Below are positions 23,016-35,598 of a stretch of DNA of 64,000 nucleotides, piece by piece. A program made the position numbers and the translations under genes. Origin of the DNA: Bedellia somnulentella (lineage: Eukaryota > Arthropoda > Insecta > Lepidoptera > Bedelliidae). The stretch's first letter is position 1. Each line of letters opens with the position of its first letter. Under the pieces are notes generated by a model. It did no database searches and was not told where the DNA came from. It saw only the letters and a program-made list of their open reading frames with translations. The DNA lies in contig OY755186.1 of NCBI GenBank assembly GCA_963576735.1, positions 11,457,970-11,521,969 of the forward strand. The letters are read 5' to 3'.

Positions 23016-24993
23016 TTTGAGTTTTGATGAACACGACTAAAGAATATGAGTTTTTATTTCTGTATCATCATCTCCAATTTTGAACTATTTTTACAGATTT
23101 TAGTTTTTATCTGCCTCCGTAAAACGACTATGTTCTTAAAAATACTAAATCCATTATAAGGAATCTGGAAGTTATGATTTTTAGTGAGAATTTACTAATT
23201 GTACTCCTATTGAATAACATGGCACCTGTAAAAGATTCATTTGTTTTGTTTATAAAAGAAAGAGGTTTTTCTTATATTTTCACATCTAATACGAAATTTG
23301 TGAGCTATGAGTAAAAAGTTATGAGCTGATTAGTGGTGACTGTTTCAAATTTTATCCAAAAAACAACATCGGAATATAATTATCTTGACGTTTTACCAAC
23401 TTTTTTATATTATAGTTATTGTATCTTCCAAAACGCTATAAGAAGTACGTTATTATAAATGATAAACCCACCAGACCAAACAATTATCTTACATGTATGC
23501 TTTTCTAAATACTAAAACATATGGGCCTTTTTGAAAAGTTTGAAAGTGAGTAGATTACCTACGTTCCAAGATTTTACCATCATACGCTCTCTTAAATTGC
23601 AAAAGAGTCTAAAAGTTTTGAATATCTGTCTTTCGCATAAAGCTCTGACTAAAACATCATAACAGTCGAAGATTTTAATGTCGAGAGATTTTAATACAAG
23701 TAATTGTCCCAAAAAACACATCTTACTCCGCCAATTCTAATAACTATAAAGTAAACTACAATTGACAACCCTGCGACATCAAATCAAAGCTGCAATAAAA
23801 GAATAGAGCTAGGGCTGCGTCACAATTCACAAAGCGAACGGAACTGGCGTGACTAGGGGTGTCACGAGACAGCACCGCGTTTTGTCGGAAGCCGACCAAG
23901 CGGAAACTCGCCTCGCACTGTCAGGGCACGACCCTAGATGGTGAGCCGCGTTAACCGAAATGTATATAATGTTATGTGTATTTCTTGCTTTTTATTTGTA
24001 TATTGATATTAATCTACTTATGTCTTTTGCCAGATAAAGCAACTGTTATGACTAACATTTTTGTGTTGTGTTACTATGTACGTGTTCTGTGCATGAGCGA
24101 ATATTTTTTTTTCTATAGGAGAACTTATAAAATCCATAGTAAAAGTTTAAAAAAAGGACTGGTTCAAATTCGTTAAGTCTCTCAGCTGCTAACATGATTA
24201 AAAAAGCAAAATGTTTTAGCTACCTAGTTTGAGGGCTATAATATGACCAAATGTAACAATAGGTTTAGCTAACTTATATCTCATCTCTGGGGCCGTATTC
24301 ATAAAGCTTTTTTATTTCGCGCCACGGCGGCGGCGATAGCCTAACAAAAAAGTCGTACTAGTAACAATTACTTCACGAAATGGAAGAAACCAGCTTTATC
24401 TTGCTAGTGTTCTTGTTTGTTATGTTAAGTTTATATAGTCCTTGTATTTTTGTATAAAAAAGCACTATCCGTGGTTTGTTCTATGAGCTGACTAAAAGAA
24501 TAAGGACGTATAAATTATCGGAGTACATTATGTTGGGAATACGTTCCTAAACCATCCTTAATATTTTTGGAATCCTACATATGATTTTTGTCGTGTCTCG
24601 TCATTCATAAAACTAGTGAAAAAGCTGTTTTTTCACGCCACGATGGCCTAACAACAAAGTCGTATTAGTAACAATAAGTTCACGAGGTGGAAGACACCAG
24701 CGCCATCTTGCTAGTGTTCTATGGAACGACTGCGTTAATGAGAGTGCTACAGTCGTTTATACGGAGATCTAGATGGATGTTTTACTTGTATTCGCATGTA
24801 TTCACATTCACACTTTTCGAGGGTATGAGATTACTGATTATACTGTCTGAGTCTGCCGTGAGTGCCGTGGTATGGGACGTATGGTTATGTATTTGCCATG
24901 AGACAAGTAGAACTGCAGTATTCAATATTTCATATAGTAAATATTCTACTAGTTACAGTTACAGGTAAAAATACACCATTTAATCATAGAAGT
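23016..24993. other. intergenic; one dispersed duplication
   Basis: No host gene recognised. Two diverged direct copies of a ~120-bp block lie at 24297-24415 and 24603-24721 (shared CCTAACAA-AAAGTCGTA, AGTAACAAT, CTTGCTAGTGTTCT). A GC-richer patch at 23815-23960 has no ORF. Confidence 0.5.
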
Positions 24994-25075
24994 ATAGAAT
25001 AGAATAACTCTTTATTGCACATCAAACACAAATTTACAAAAAAAAGATTAAACAGTTTACAGTGAGGTACAATTT
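24994..25075 (-). repeat. LINE 3' tail fragment, (TATTC)n type
   Basis: AGAATAGAATAACTCTTTAT, then TGCACATCAAACACAAATTT; reverse complement of the 3' end at 31008-31146. Confidence 0.6.
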
Positions 25076-25800
25076 GTATGTGAGTGTTAATTAATACATT
25101 TGATTTAAATACTTTTGTGCTTATAATCGAGGCTGAGTCGTGGTATAGATTTCAAAGAATATTGTAATTTATCTTTAATCTGCTAGTACTCGTTCTATCA
25201 AAATTACTTAGTAAAAACACCGCAGAATATATAACTCATTTGATAAAACATGTTTAAACAAAAACAACACAAAACTGTTCCCCAAAAAACGGGTTGTAAA
25301 AATAGGCTAAAAATTTATTAATAGTCGTTAGCCCTAAATCATACTTGGAAATGTATTTGAAAAGGGGAAACGCGGCAGTTATAGAGTAGAGAGCAGTTAA
25401 AAAACGCGGATGTGAACGTTTTGCTGCGATAATTTGAGCCACAAGGGGCCCGACTGCTATTGAAAGAATGATACATCATCAGACTAATCATAAATCACAC
25501 ATGATTCAATTAGAAAGCATAAAGGCGGGTCGAGAGTGAAAATTGGAGGGATTTCGCGTTATTTAGGTGGATGGGACGGTGACAGAGCGCGTTTATAAGG
25601 TAATCAATCATTATGTTGTAATTTTGAGTGTACTGAAGATTAATTCTATTTGTTGGATTTTAACGGACTAATAACTTGATAATGTTTTGTTGACTATTTA
25701 AGACTATAGTGTTTATAAAATTATGCAGCTATGTAAACAAACAAGGGAAATGATATCATATTTGCAACCCAAAGTCTTATATAAAAATAATTGATACACT

Positions 25801-26043
25801 GCTGAGTAGTGTCGGCTTAGAATAGCACTACCCCATTTCTTCCGGTGGGTGTACGTAAGAGGCGACTAACGGTATTGAGGCTTTTAAGGGATTTTTGGGC
25901 GATGCGGTTGGACACCCATCACCAACAACCTTTATTTTACCATCATTTCCCCACTCAACTTTCCAAGTGTGGCTGGGGAATTTTTAATTCCTTAGCTCTG
26001 GCTACCCCTTTTAGGGATTTATAGCCGTGAGTATGTATGTATG
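25801..26043 (+). repeat. SINE2 copy, full length
   Basis: GCTGAGTAGTGTCGGCTTAG to GCCGTGAGTATGTATGTATG; includes GAGGCGACTAACGG and a B-box-like GGTTGGACACCC. Confidence 0.85.
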
Positions 26044-26107
26044 ATTTAAAAAGTTACAAATTTCTCAGCTCAGCACCTGCAAAGCTACAAGAGATGAGTG
26101 ATGTCAA

Positions 26108-26285
26108 TATACATACAAACATATACTCACGCCATTATGTTTCATTGGAGTAGCTAGAGACTATCCCCGTTTTATTAGATTTTTGACCACAAGTAGAGCT
26201 ACTTAATCCAAATAAGTTCTCCATGGTCGTCCTCTGCTAACATTTCCGTTTACATTCGCTCTATAAAGGTCTTATGATAGAATCG
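26108..26285 (-). repeat. LINE3 fragment with internal deletion
   Basis: Tail ATATACTCACGCCATTATG, then after a gap the block CTCCATGGTCGTCCTCTGC matching the RGRPRR coding part of the 18.5-kb copy on the opposite strand. Confidence 0.6.
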
Positions 26286-26754
26286 CTTCATTTGCCTGTA
26301 TCATCACGATGCTGAGCCTTGCGAAGTTAATAAAGTGATTCTAATGGTTCTTTACAACACCTTGAACATTGCTGGTGGAATTAAAGGAAAAAAAGAAAGA
26401 TCGAAAGATTATATGTATTCGTTGCATACAATACAACACTTACCACAAAAAAGGTAATAAAGTTTGAGTAAAGTAGTATGCAAGCAAAACATGATAAAAT
26501 GTAAATTAAAAAGTCTCGCAACGAAGGGTTGCTACTCAGAGTATTATTTTGAAGGTAACCTCACAACACTGATTGCTAAAATCTTAAATTAGAGGATTAT
26601 CGTTGATAGTTTTCCAACAGCATTGCTAACTAATCACTTAATAAACTCCGAGTAAATAAATTTATCCTCTTTGTTTTAAATCAACAAGATCTTCCATATG
26701 AGATATATCGTACCATTGTTATTTAACTCTAAGATTCTGTCCGAATTGTTTGTA

Positions 26755-26950
26755 AAGGACGAACGCCGAGGACACGTTTAGATCAAATAGAGAAAGTGCT
26801 TATAAAGTCAGGCTAAGTGTAAAAAATTAAAGAGCATGTATAAAAAGATTTAGGTATATAGATGAAACTCGAGAGGTTATCCAAGATCGTACAAAGTGGC
26901 GATCGATAGTCTCAGCTTACACCAACGGGAACCTTGTAAATATATGTATG
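26755..26950 (+). pseudogene. LINE3 fragment, decayed coding end
   Basis: Matches the 18.5-kb copy (GGACGAACGCCGAGGACACG, CAAAGTGGCGATCGATAGTC) but with stop codons and a frameshift. The terminal module is degraded (ACACCAACGGGAACC) and the tail is short. Confidence 0.65.
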
Positions 26951-28767
26951 TTCTGTCTGAAATTGTTTAAAAAAGAAAACCTTAAATTATGATTATAGTG
27001 CTAAATTACTTGGCTAACGAAAAATTTATGTGATCCGTACTACGGAGGCAACATTTGACGACGTGGTTCACTATGGCCATATCACCAATTCACCATATTT
27101 CAGGTTAAGCTCAAGCTTTTTGATGGGCTGTGATTATGTACCTACTCGTACGATTAGTAAATGCTAATGTTGTACTATAGATATCTTGTAATACACCTAC
27201 GTGTACAAAACTGAAAGTATCACGTTTGAATATTAAACCAAAACACACTCAAAAACACTCAACATTTAAATTCAATCGTTTTACTAAACACGTAATCCTA
27301 CTCTTTATTTCGCAATCACAATAAAAACAGTCGCAAAATAAAACAGAGAAAATAATTTCGCGAAAAATATTTCGGCTTTCCGTCCACTCAATAACTCATT
27401 CCCAAATTGTACCGAGGGGTGAGAACGTGTCACGTGACGATAATGAGTCCAGCTTCCCAACCCCGCGTGCCTTCTACACCTACATTTGTGATATAAAATT
27501 TCACACGTCCTCGAGTGCCACTCATTCTGATTTATTAAATTTGTTGCTTTTTACTAAGCGCTGTTCAACCTGTGCGACCGAGGTTTTTGTGTTGTTCATG
27601 GTGTTTAACTCGTTTTTGACAGATTTTATAGCAAAATGAGCTTGTTAGAGCTTTTGTAATATAATTTACTTACAGTGATAGGTTAACATTAGAAGTTTAA
27701 AAGTTAGAATGAATTTTGCGAACTGTGACCGTATATTACTATTGGTGATATAAAGCGTAAACAAGTTTGGGTTCTAGTAGTCTTTTTTATTTTGTTTACT
27801 AACTTTTGTATTTTGAGAACCTTGACCGTAATTATTAAAAGCTACAGATGCCCTATATGTTGTATAAAATGTTTTTTGCTATGTATGGTGGCTCACTTGA
27901 ACCGTTTATTCTTATAACAGAAAATGTACTGTTACATCTGCTTCGTCTTGATCCATATAGGTAGTTTTAACTATGTAGTATATAGTTTTGGTAATAAAGG
28001 GTAGTGACATGCTCCCGGACATACATGACCAATTCATAAAGTTTATTGTTCTTAATATTTGGCTCTAAAGCAAGTATTTGGTAGGACTTAATTGTTCATC
28101 ATTCAAAATTCGCGTCTACTCCCATTACCTTGCCCTCATCAACGGCTCACAAACCAATTAACCAATTGTTACCGATATTTGCAAAATAATAGAATTTCTA
28201 TAAAACCAACAACTTTCATTAGAAGCAGGCTATATGTCACCACACTAAATTCATTAGGATGAGCAGTGATTTAAAAACATTAGATATTTGAAAAATAAAC
28301 AATGTCGGTATGAAACTGGGGCTCCACTAGCACAAGAAACAGATAATAATGGTTACAATAAAAGGTACAGTAGTAATATTGCAAAAAGTAATTATTCCTC
28401 TCTATAACAGACGCTTTCGTTATAAAGTACAATTTCCTTATTAAGCTTACAAATGATACGCAAAAAAGTTACTCTGCCAAAGGCCAGTCCAAATGAGATT
28501 ACGTACGAGATTAATACAAGCTGTTATTATGTTATTGAGTAAAATCCGGCGAATGAAAGGTATCCCGGGATGGTAACAAAGGGTCCTCTTCACCTGTAAG
28601 TGTACTTGTGTAGTCATTTCCTAAAGCCGCGGGCGCCTACCGGATTTACTGTATTTGCACAATACTCACAGTATGGGGCTGACGTAGACTTACAAAGATA
28701 TGGAATAGTACATTAAAATTATGAGATGTAAAAAAAATGTGTTTCTATGTATTTACTTATAGAAAAG
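26951..28767. other. intergenic, nothing recognised
   Basis: AT-rich, no convincing ORF or repeat family. The 70-codon open frame at 27427 has no recognisable domain. Confidence 0.45.
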
Positions 28768-28975
28768 CTGTGTCGTATCGGTTAAGAAATAGCATTACCC
28801 CTTTTCTCTACATGAGTGATCGTAAGAGGCGACTAAGGGTTTTAAAGCTTTATAAGTGATTTTTGATTGGAAACACACCACTAACAACATTTATTTTGCA
28901 TTCTTATCACCACTCAACTTTCAAAAGTGGCCAAGGAATATTTATTCTGAAGCTCTGAGTTGCTTGACGTATGTA
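28768..28975 (+). repeat. SINE2, diverged
   Basis: GCTGTGTCGTATCGGTTAAG, then GTAAGAGGCGACTAAGGG and CACTCAACTTTCAAAAGTGG; the terminal module is lost. Confidence 0.65.
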
Positions 28976-29270
28976 ATTATAGAAATTATATGATAATGTA
29001 TTAGTATTAGAAAGTACCTTTATATACTTAGAAATCGTAAAAGCATGGAATGATTAATTTCTGCTGACGGTCATGAGAATAAATAGCCTAATTAAGCTAA
29101 GTATTCCGCTTAGATTAATTACTTTTACTAACTGAATCTTTCACATAATAATAGGTCAATGTGCACGACTTTGGTGTATGTTTTTTTTATAAACCGAACC
29201 TCAATTGTTTTTAATTCTGTATTCTGTTAACCCAGTCTGTTTGCGATCATCATTTTCTCATAAATAAAAA

Positions 29271-29504
29271 CAATACTCACGGGCATATATCTCAAATAGG
29301 GATATCAAGAGCTTTAAAGTTAGAATCTCCTTAGCATCATTTAAAAGTTGATAGAAGACAAGATGGTAGAAATAAAATATCGTTGGTGATGGGTCTCCAA
29401 CCACATCGCCCAAAAACCACTTTAAAAAGCCCCATGCCCTTAGACGACTCTTACAATACTCGTAGATAGATAAGGGTAGTGATATTCTAAGCTGGCACTA
29501 CAGC
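29271..29504 (-). repeat. SINE2 copy, subfamily B
   Basis: AATACTCACGGGCATATATC to GTAGTGATATTCTAAGCTGG, with the B-type AAGATGGTAGAAATAAAATA block. The terminal module is diverged. Confidence 0.75.
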
Positions 29505-29989
29505 AAACAAATAAAAATCCATATCTAAAAGTTCACCATTGAAAATATGTCTGTGTAACGCTCAAGTAATCTCTGAGTCCTCTTCTACAATTTATATACG
29601 TCTACATCTTAACCGGAAAGGCGACCATTTAAATTCAAGTGACCAATTAAACTGTTACACAGCGCATTTACTTTGAAAGGTGATCTCAAACGAAATAGCC
29701 CTTAACACGTTTTGTAAAGGAAATGTCAGGAAACATTGCGGAATAAGTGCACTAAGCAAAGCATGTGAATCTACTATACTTACCAACTTATTCGTTTCGT
29801 TTGACTTGATATAGATTTTTTTAAACTCAAAAAACTTTTAACGATACATTTAGCCACTGTTTCATTATTCAAGGGCATTTTTTCAAAAATTGTAACAACT
29901 TTTCTAAGTATATTTTGATGGCAGTTGTTATGGACTTTGATTAAGACATTGCAAGGGAACAATAGGGTTCAAAACGTAATTTATAGTTT

Positions 29990-30130
29990 TACTTACTTAC
30001 TTATACTCACGCCCATTGTTCGCATTGGGGTAGGCAGAGACTATCGATCGCCACTCAGTACGATCTTGACAAACCTCTCTTGCTTTCCTTACATTCATTA
30101 GTCTTCTCATACATGCTCTTTTATTCTTCT
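29990..30130 (-). repeat. LINE3 3'-end fragment
   Basis: Tail ACTTACTTACTTATACTCAC, i.e. the same (AAGT)n tail as the 18.5-kb copy, then GGGGTAGGCAGAGACTATCG and the DRTKWRS coding end on the minus strand. Confidence 0.75.
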
Positions 30131-31007
30131 ATTTTTATTTATTTTATTTTATTTCCGTTTAAGTTTCCAATAAATTGAACAGGCATTGCAATTCTTGTAA
30201 AATATCGTAACACCGCTAGTTCATTTAGTTAATGTAGTAGTAATTCCTCTAGTGCATAGACTTTAATTCAGCTTTACCTTAAATTTTTGAAACAAATATT
30301 ACACAAACAGGCTTATCAACTTTAAGATTATACTTTTTTATATAATGATTATAACTTAATAAACTTTTGCAGCAAAAATTGTGAATTCTAAATCTTACAT
30401 ACGGAGTACTATCAGTATGTAGCGTCTTATTTGCATAAAATAAGGCTTTGAACTCTAAATATTCCACACGGATCGTAAACTAAATACCGAGTTAAACATT
30501 TTATAATATTCGAGATATTAGCTATCTCTATTTGATAAAAATAATCATTTATTTTAGACTTAAATCCATGTTGTATTAGTTTCTTATTCTTCTTATAACT
30601 AATGTAAGTATTTAAATTTGAAGCCAAATCATTTAAGTGATACCAAGAATATTAGAGAAACAACCGATTGAACTAGTTAGTTAGTTAGAATGATTTACTA
30701 AATTTGAGGTAAGTGAACCATATCATTTGAATCGATTACTGTTTTTATCACAAACAGCAATTAAACTCACCCTTTGCATTAAAATTCCCCATCCACAGAA
30801 TAATATCTAAATGTTTCTTAAATTGTATGTATTTAAGTCGTTCAACAATCCAAAACAAAGAAACATTTGTTTCTTATTTTGTATTCAATGTTCTTGAACA
30901 CGTTTGTGGGGTTGGAAATAATAATATTTTTGAAGACCGCTTCAGCTTTAACCAACTCGACGGATAATACTTAATTGGCGATAGAGTAAATAAACTTATC
31001 GATCTCA
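30131..31007. other. intergenic, nothing recognised
   Basis: AT-rich, no host gene or repeat I can name. Confidence 0.4.
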
Positions 31008-31146
31008 CCTTCCCAAGGTTGTCTGGAAGAGATCGCTTTTAGCGATAAGACCGCCAATTGTACTTCACTGTATACTGTTTGATCATATTATTATTTATGT
31101 AAATTTGTGTTTGATGTGCAATAAAGAGTTATTCTATTCTATTCTA
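31008..31146 (+). repeat. LINE 3' end with (TATTC)n tail
   Basis: Contains a stem-loop ATCGCTTTTAGCGAT (31031-31045) and ends AATAAAGAGTTATTCTATTC. A truncated inverse copy lies at 24994-25075. This type of ending is familiar from lepidopteran LINEs, but I cannot name the family. Confidence 0.6.
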
Positions 31147-32513
31147 AACTGTTCGAGGAACAAATAATAAATGATCATTATATTTGGTCAATAATACAGA
31201 TAATATAATTTTATACTAGTAAATAATTAATGCAAGTCTTTTGAGCAATGTATGAAAAGCGAGTTTACACTTGTACACTTATTTGGCACAAGATTATTTT
31301 CTTTAATTAGACGGTCTTACGTATACATAAAGTATAACGTATATGTTACTAATAAACTAAACTAGTATCTAATTGCTCCTAAATCTTAGAATTAGGTCAT
31401 AATAATTATCATCTATGTTTTAAATTCCCTATATTTGTATTCACAAGTATTTTATTCAAACATATCGTTAACAAAAACCGTCAAAATATAAGGCGACTAT
31501 TTGCTAGCAAACGAATTGAGACATACGCAGCATGGTGTCCTAATTTTTTACACTCATCGAAATTACGCACCGAGATGCTTACCGGTCCCCTTCACTGTAA
31601 CAACCCAAAAGTCGGCAAATAAGCAACAATAGGGATCACAATACCCAATGCCAATGTTTGGGCCAAAATAAAGGAATATCTTTTAGAAATATTCGTTATT
31701 GTGCGCGCACCTATTGTGCTTAGATCTCTTATTTTATGGCGGGTTGTACAAAACCGAACGGTAGCAGTTTGCTTCGTACTTAAAGTGCCGACTTGTTTAC
31801 CTCTCGTATAATTTTTATTACCGTAATAGACGAATTGTTTGAGTCTCTGTGAGAAACACCGAACTCATCAACCCCTCATCTTTGCTGTCACAACATTTCG
31901 TCTTTCGATTGACTTGTCAAACCAAATTATTTCTGAACGACTTTCTAACTGAACTGCTTTTAAAATATGTGTTTGTTACAGCAAAACCTAAGTAGTAGTA
32001 CTATTTATTTTTTAAAACCTGTTTATAATAATAATATGTGCATTTGAATAAACTGAAAATGATCTGATAATGTGTTATCATTATCAGAAACGAGGATTCA
32101 TTGCATCATATTCACAGTATTTTTAGTAAAAGTACTCTGGATTTTTTATACCAATTCCTATGATAACATGATTGTTCATTAGCATTATTACTAAGAATAG
32201 GGTAAAATATTTGTTATATGATCATGATCACTTTTGAGTAATTCACCATATTATTTTTATACGTTCGTATCATTTACCATTTATCGTAGTTCGTCTTCTG
32301 AATAACTTTATGAAAAATAAGGGCGGAAAATTAATATTTTCTTTTCACTATAAAGGGGGAGTGATTATTTTTAATAGATATATACATCATTAATATCACG
32401 ACTCAATACGCAGAATGGAGAGTCAGAGCTATAAAATCATTAACACGCGCATTACTACTCGTGTTTGATTTGATGGATGGTAAAATAAATACTGAACTAT
32501 TATTAATCTATTT
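31147..32513. other. intergenic, nothing recognised
   Basis: Low-GC sequence without supported features, up to the 3' end of the Jockey-type element. Confidence 0.4.
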
Positions 32514-32708
32514 AGTTTCTAATGACCCTTGCCTTCGCTCAGAGGATCATCCACGCGGCACAAAACACCAGGCTCGGCACGCGCGGGATAGGCGTCGGGG
32601 TTTCCCCCATGGGCCAGCTTCGTCTCGGGGGGGAACGTCCCCCCGGTCTTTGGGCACCTCCCCAGGCGATAGAGGGGAGGGGTGGCTATCCCTATTGGGG
32701 ATTAGCCA

Positions 32709-34095
32709 CTAAGGAGGGTGAGGGAGGGTGAGGATACGCGTTACGCACCTCACCCTCGGGACTGACGTCGGGGCAGTTGGCGGTGGAAGGGGCGGTCCCC
32801 GGGGTCGCGTGTCTTGCGACTCCGGGGAGCGCGCGAGTTCCCGTGGCAGCGGTCGCCCGTCGGGTGGTCGTGCGTGTAGCGGGGCGATTCCGCGGAGGTG
32901 CTCGTGGCGGCAGTTGTCCACCCGGTCGAACAGACGACGGGTCAACCCCACCACGAATTCCTCCACGGTCTCGACCCGGAGATCACGGTGGATCGTGCTA
33001 TTACGCACGTACCGCCCGGCTTTCACAAATTGGCGGAGCACCATGTTCTGAACCCTCTGCAAGCGTTGCTTGTTCTGGGCTGAGAGTAGGCCATACCAGG
33101 CCGGCGCCGCGTACGTCAGGCGGGAGCGTATATACATTTTGTATATACGCAGTTTGGCTCGTAGTGGCAGGCCGGAGTCGAGCACCGGCCGCAAGACCGA
33201 CCGGGCCCCGAGGGCTCTATGGCGGACATGGTCCACCATAGACCCCATACGGAGGTTGCGGTCGATCTTGCAGCCCAGGTACTTGACCGAGGTCTGCCAC
33301 TCGATGCTCTCGCCGCCTAACGTAAGCGGCGCGAGCCCGGTCGGCCGTCTCACCCTGGTGATCAGGGCGGCCGTCTTCCCGACGTTGACGGCCGTCCTCC
33401 ACCGACCAAGCCAAGCCGGCAGAAGGTCCAGGACACGTTGCATCTTGGCAACCGCTACCCGGGGCCGACGAGAGGAGGCGAAGAAGGCGCTGTCGTCGGC
33501 GTAGAGCGCCAGCGTAACGTCCTCCTCACCCTCGTATAGGGTATTACCCTCGAGGGTGGGGATGTCGTTGGTGTACAGCGCGTACAGCAGTGGAGAGACA
33601 CAGCTCCCCTGGGGAGTTCCCGCACGGATCGGCTTCACCTCGGACCGGGCGTCCTCCACCGACACATAGAAGGATCTCCCCTCCAAAAAGGAGGCGATGA
33701 TCCTCACATATGCCGGTGGCACCCCCACCTCCAAGAGATTGAACAGGGCCCCGCTATGCCACACACGGTCGAACGCTCTTTCTATGTCTAGAAAGACGGC
33801 GACCGTGTAGCGTCCCCTGTTCATCTCGGAGGAGAGGTGTTCGACTACCCTCACGAGCTGGAGCGTCGTACTATGGCTGTCGCGAAAGCCGTGTTGTTCG
33901 TCCCGCAGCTGAATGTGGGGACGAAGGCGTCGCAACAGCAGACGCTCAAACAGCTTCGCGATGTGCGGCAGCAGAGTGATGGGTCGATACCCGCTCGGCT
34001 GCCGCCGGTCCTTTCCCTCCTTCGGTAAGACAATAATCTTACCGGTCTTCCAGGAGGGTGGGAATCGGCCCGTGCGAAATGGCGTACGAGGGCTC
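32709..34095 (-). pseudogene. Jockey ORF2, reverse transcriptase part (after frameshift)
   Basis: Open from about 34095 to the stop at 32709. It starts with RTGRFPPSWK and GYRPITLLP, then RT motifs FLDIERAFDRVW, AGTPQGSCVSPLLY and catalytic LYADDSAFF, followed by the thumb region (VKYLGCKIDRNL, RLTYAAPAW). There is no RNase H. It belongs to the same protein as the upstream endonuclease frame but is shifted relative to it, and it has no good ATG of its own. Confidence 0.9.
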
Positions 34096-35503
34096 TACGG
34101 GGGAGCTGTACTAGGGCCTCGACGGGAATCCCATCGGGGCCGGGAGCCTTCCGCCTGTTAAGGCTATTGACCAACTTCCGGACCTCCGAAGGGGAGATGA
34201 AGTCATCCCCCCTGATCGGAGGTATCCGGTCGTCGGTCAAAAACTGCTGTACCCGCCGTTCCACGAGGCTGTTGTGCTCTTCGTCGACGACAGGGTTAGG
34301 CGAGAATTGACTCTCGAAATGATCCGCCAATATCGCGGCTCGGTCCGACGCTGAGTAGCAGCGTTTGCCACCCCGGTCGAAGATGGGACAGACCGGGGCC
34401 GGAGCCCGGCTGAGCTTAGAGTTCAGCCGGTAGAGGGTGGCGTCGTCCTCAGAGGCTCTCTCAATGAGGCTTTCCCACGTCCACCCTCGGAACTCCGTTA
34501 TCGCGTCCTTGATAAAGGACGTGATAGCATTTAGCTGCCTCTTCAGCGCCGGACAGCGAGAACGCGACCATTGGCGACGCAGCTCCCGCTTGTCGCGTAA
34601 CTTCCGCCGGAGATGCTCCGGCAGGAGGTGGCGACTCGCGAGAGCCGGCTGAGGTCGGGCTATTGTTGCGCCATCCTTGGCCGACGCGATGGCCGAAGCT
34701 AAAGCCTCGGCCAGCTCGTCGACGTCGGTGGCGCACGATATCCCCCCCGTTGGGTGGAACTCCTCCATTTTGGAGGAGTATGCACCCCAGTCAATCTTGA
34801 CCCGGGGAGGAAGGGGATGCCGGAAATCAGCGTTCATTCCGAGAGCCAGAAGAACGGGGAGATGCTGCGTGTCGGCGTCATACAGCACCTCGATCGCCGT
34901 CGGGCATGTTATCCCCGACAGCAGAGCTATGTCCAGGACATCGGGAAGATGATTCGGGTTGGTCGGGTAGTGCGTCGGGGTGCAGGGGGCAATGACCGTA
35001 TAGTCGTTGTCCTCCGCATCCCTCAGCAGTCCCCGCCCAGCCGAATTGTAGGTGGCCGAATTCCACTGCGGATGCTTGGCGTTGAAATCGCCTAACACCA
35101 CAGTGGCGGTCCGGCCATCCACCATGTTCCGGATGTCCTGGGGATAGAAGGGGCAATCAGGCGGTTTGTAGGCGGCGTACACCTTGAGCTCCATGTCGGC
35201 CGCCCTCAACAGTATTCCGATAGATCGGACACTGCTAAAGGCTGGCTGTCCCAACTCTTCATGCACCAGGTCTCTCCTTACGAGTACTGCGGTAACACGG
35301 TACGCAATACCCCTCGGGGAGACCTCGTCCCTACGGTACACGAAGAAGTTGGGTACGCGGAGCTCCTCGCTATGTCTCAGCTTGGTTTCCCCCAGGAGCA
35401 CGATGTGGACGTCATGCTCCTGGACCAAAGTGCGGAGACTTAGGATGTGGCCCCTGATACCGCCGGGATTCCAATACACAATGCGTAGAGATGTACTACC
35501 CAT
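34070..35503 (-). CDS. Jockey ORF2, endonuclease and start of RT
   Basis: ATG at 35501-35503, about 95 bp after the ORF1 stop. Apurinic-like endonuclease: YWNPGGIRG (10-18), GETKL (38-42, catalytic E39), LGDFNAKHPQWNS (137-149), DVLDIALL (188-195), and H214 in TQHLPVL. The RT domain begins at RKAPGPDGIP. Shortly after (near 34070-34090) the frame goes out of register; the further open run to 33851 does not look like RT and is a shadow. Confidence 0.88.
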
Positions 35504-35598
35504 CGTGTACCGGATCCATGGCCTCCATTAGAATGTGCAAGGCCCTTCGCAGGGCCTGCACTGGGCTTCTACCCATCAGCGTCGCCTCTAGGGCCTCC

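Noticed and set aside
33070..33504. Several long + strand frames over the two LINEs
   Set aside because: GC-rich antisense shadows of ORF1/ORF2 with no domains.
33851..34070. C-terminal extension of the Jockey endonuclease frame
   Set aside because: After about 34080 the residues no longer resemble RT, while the other frame does; this is the out-of-frame shadow.
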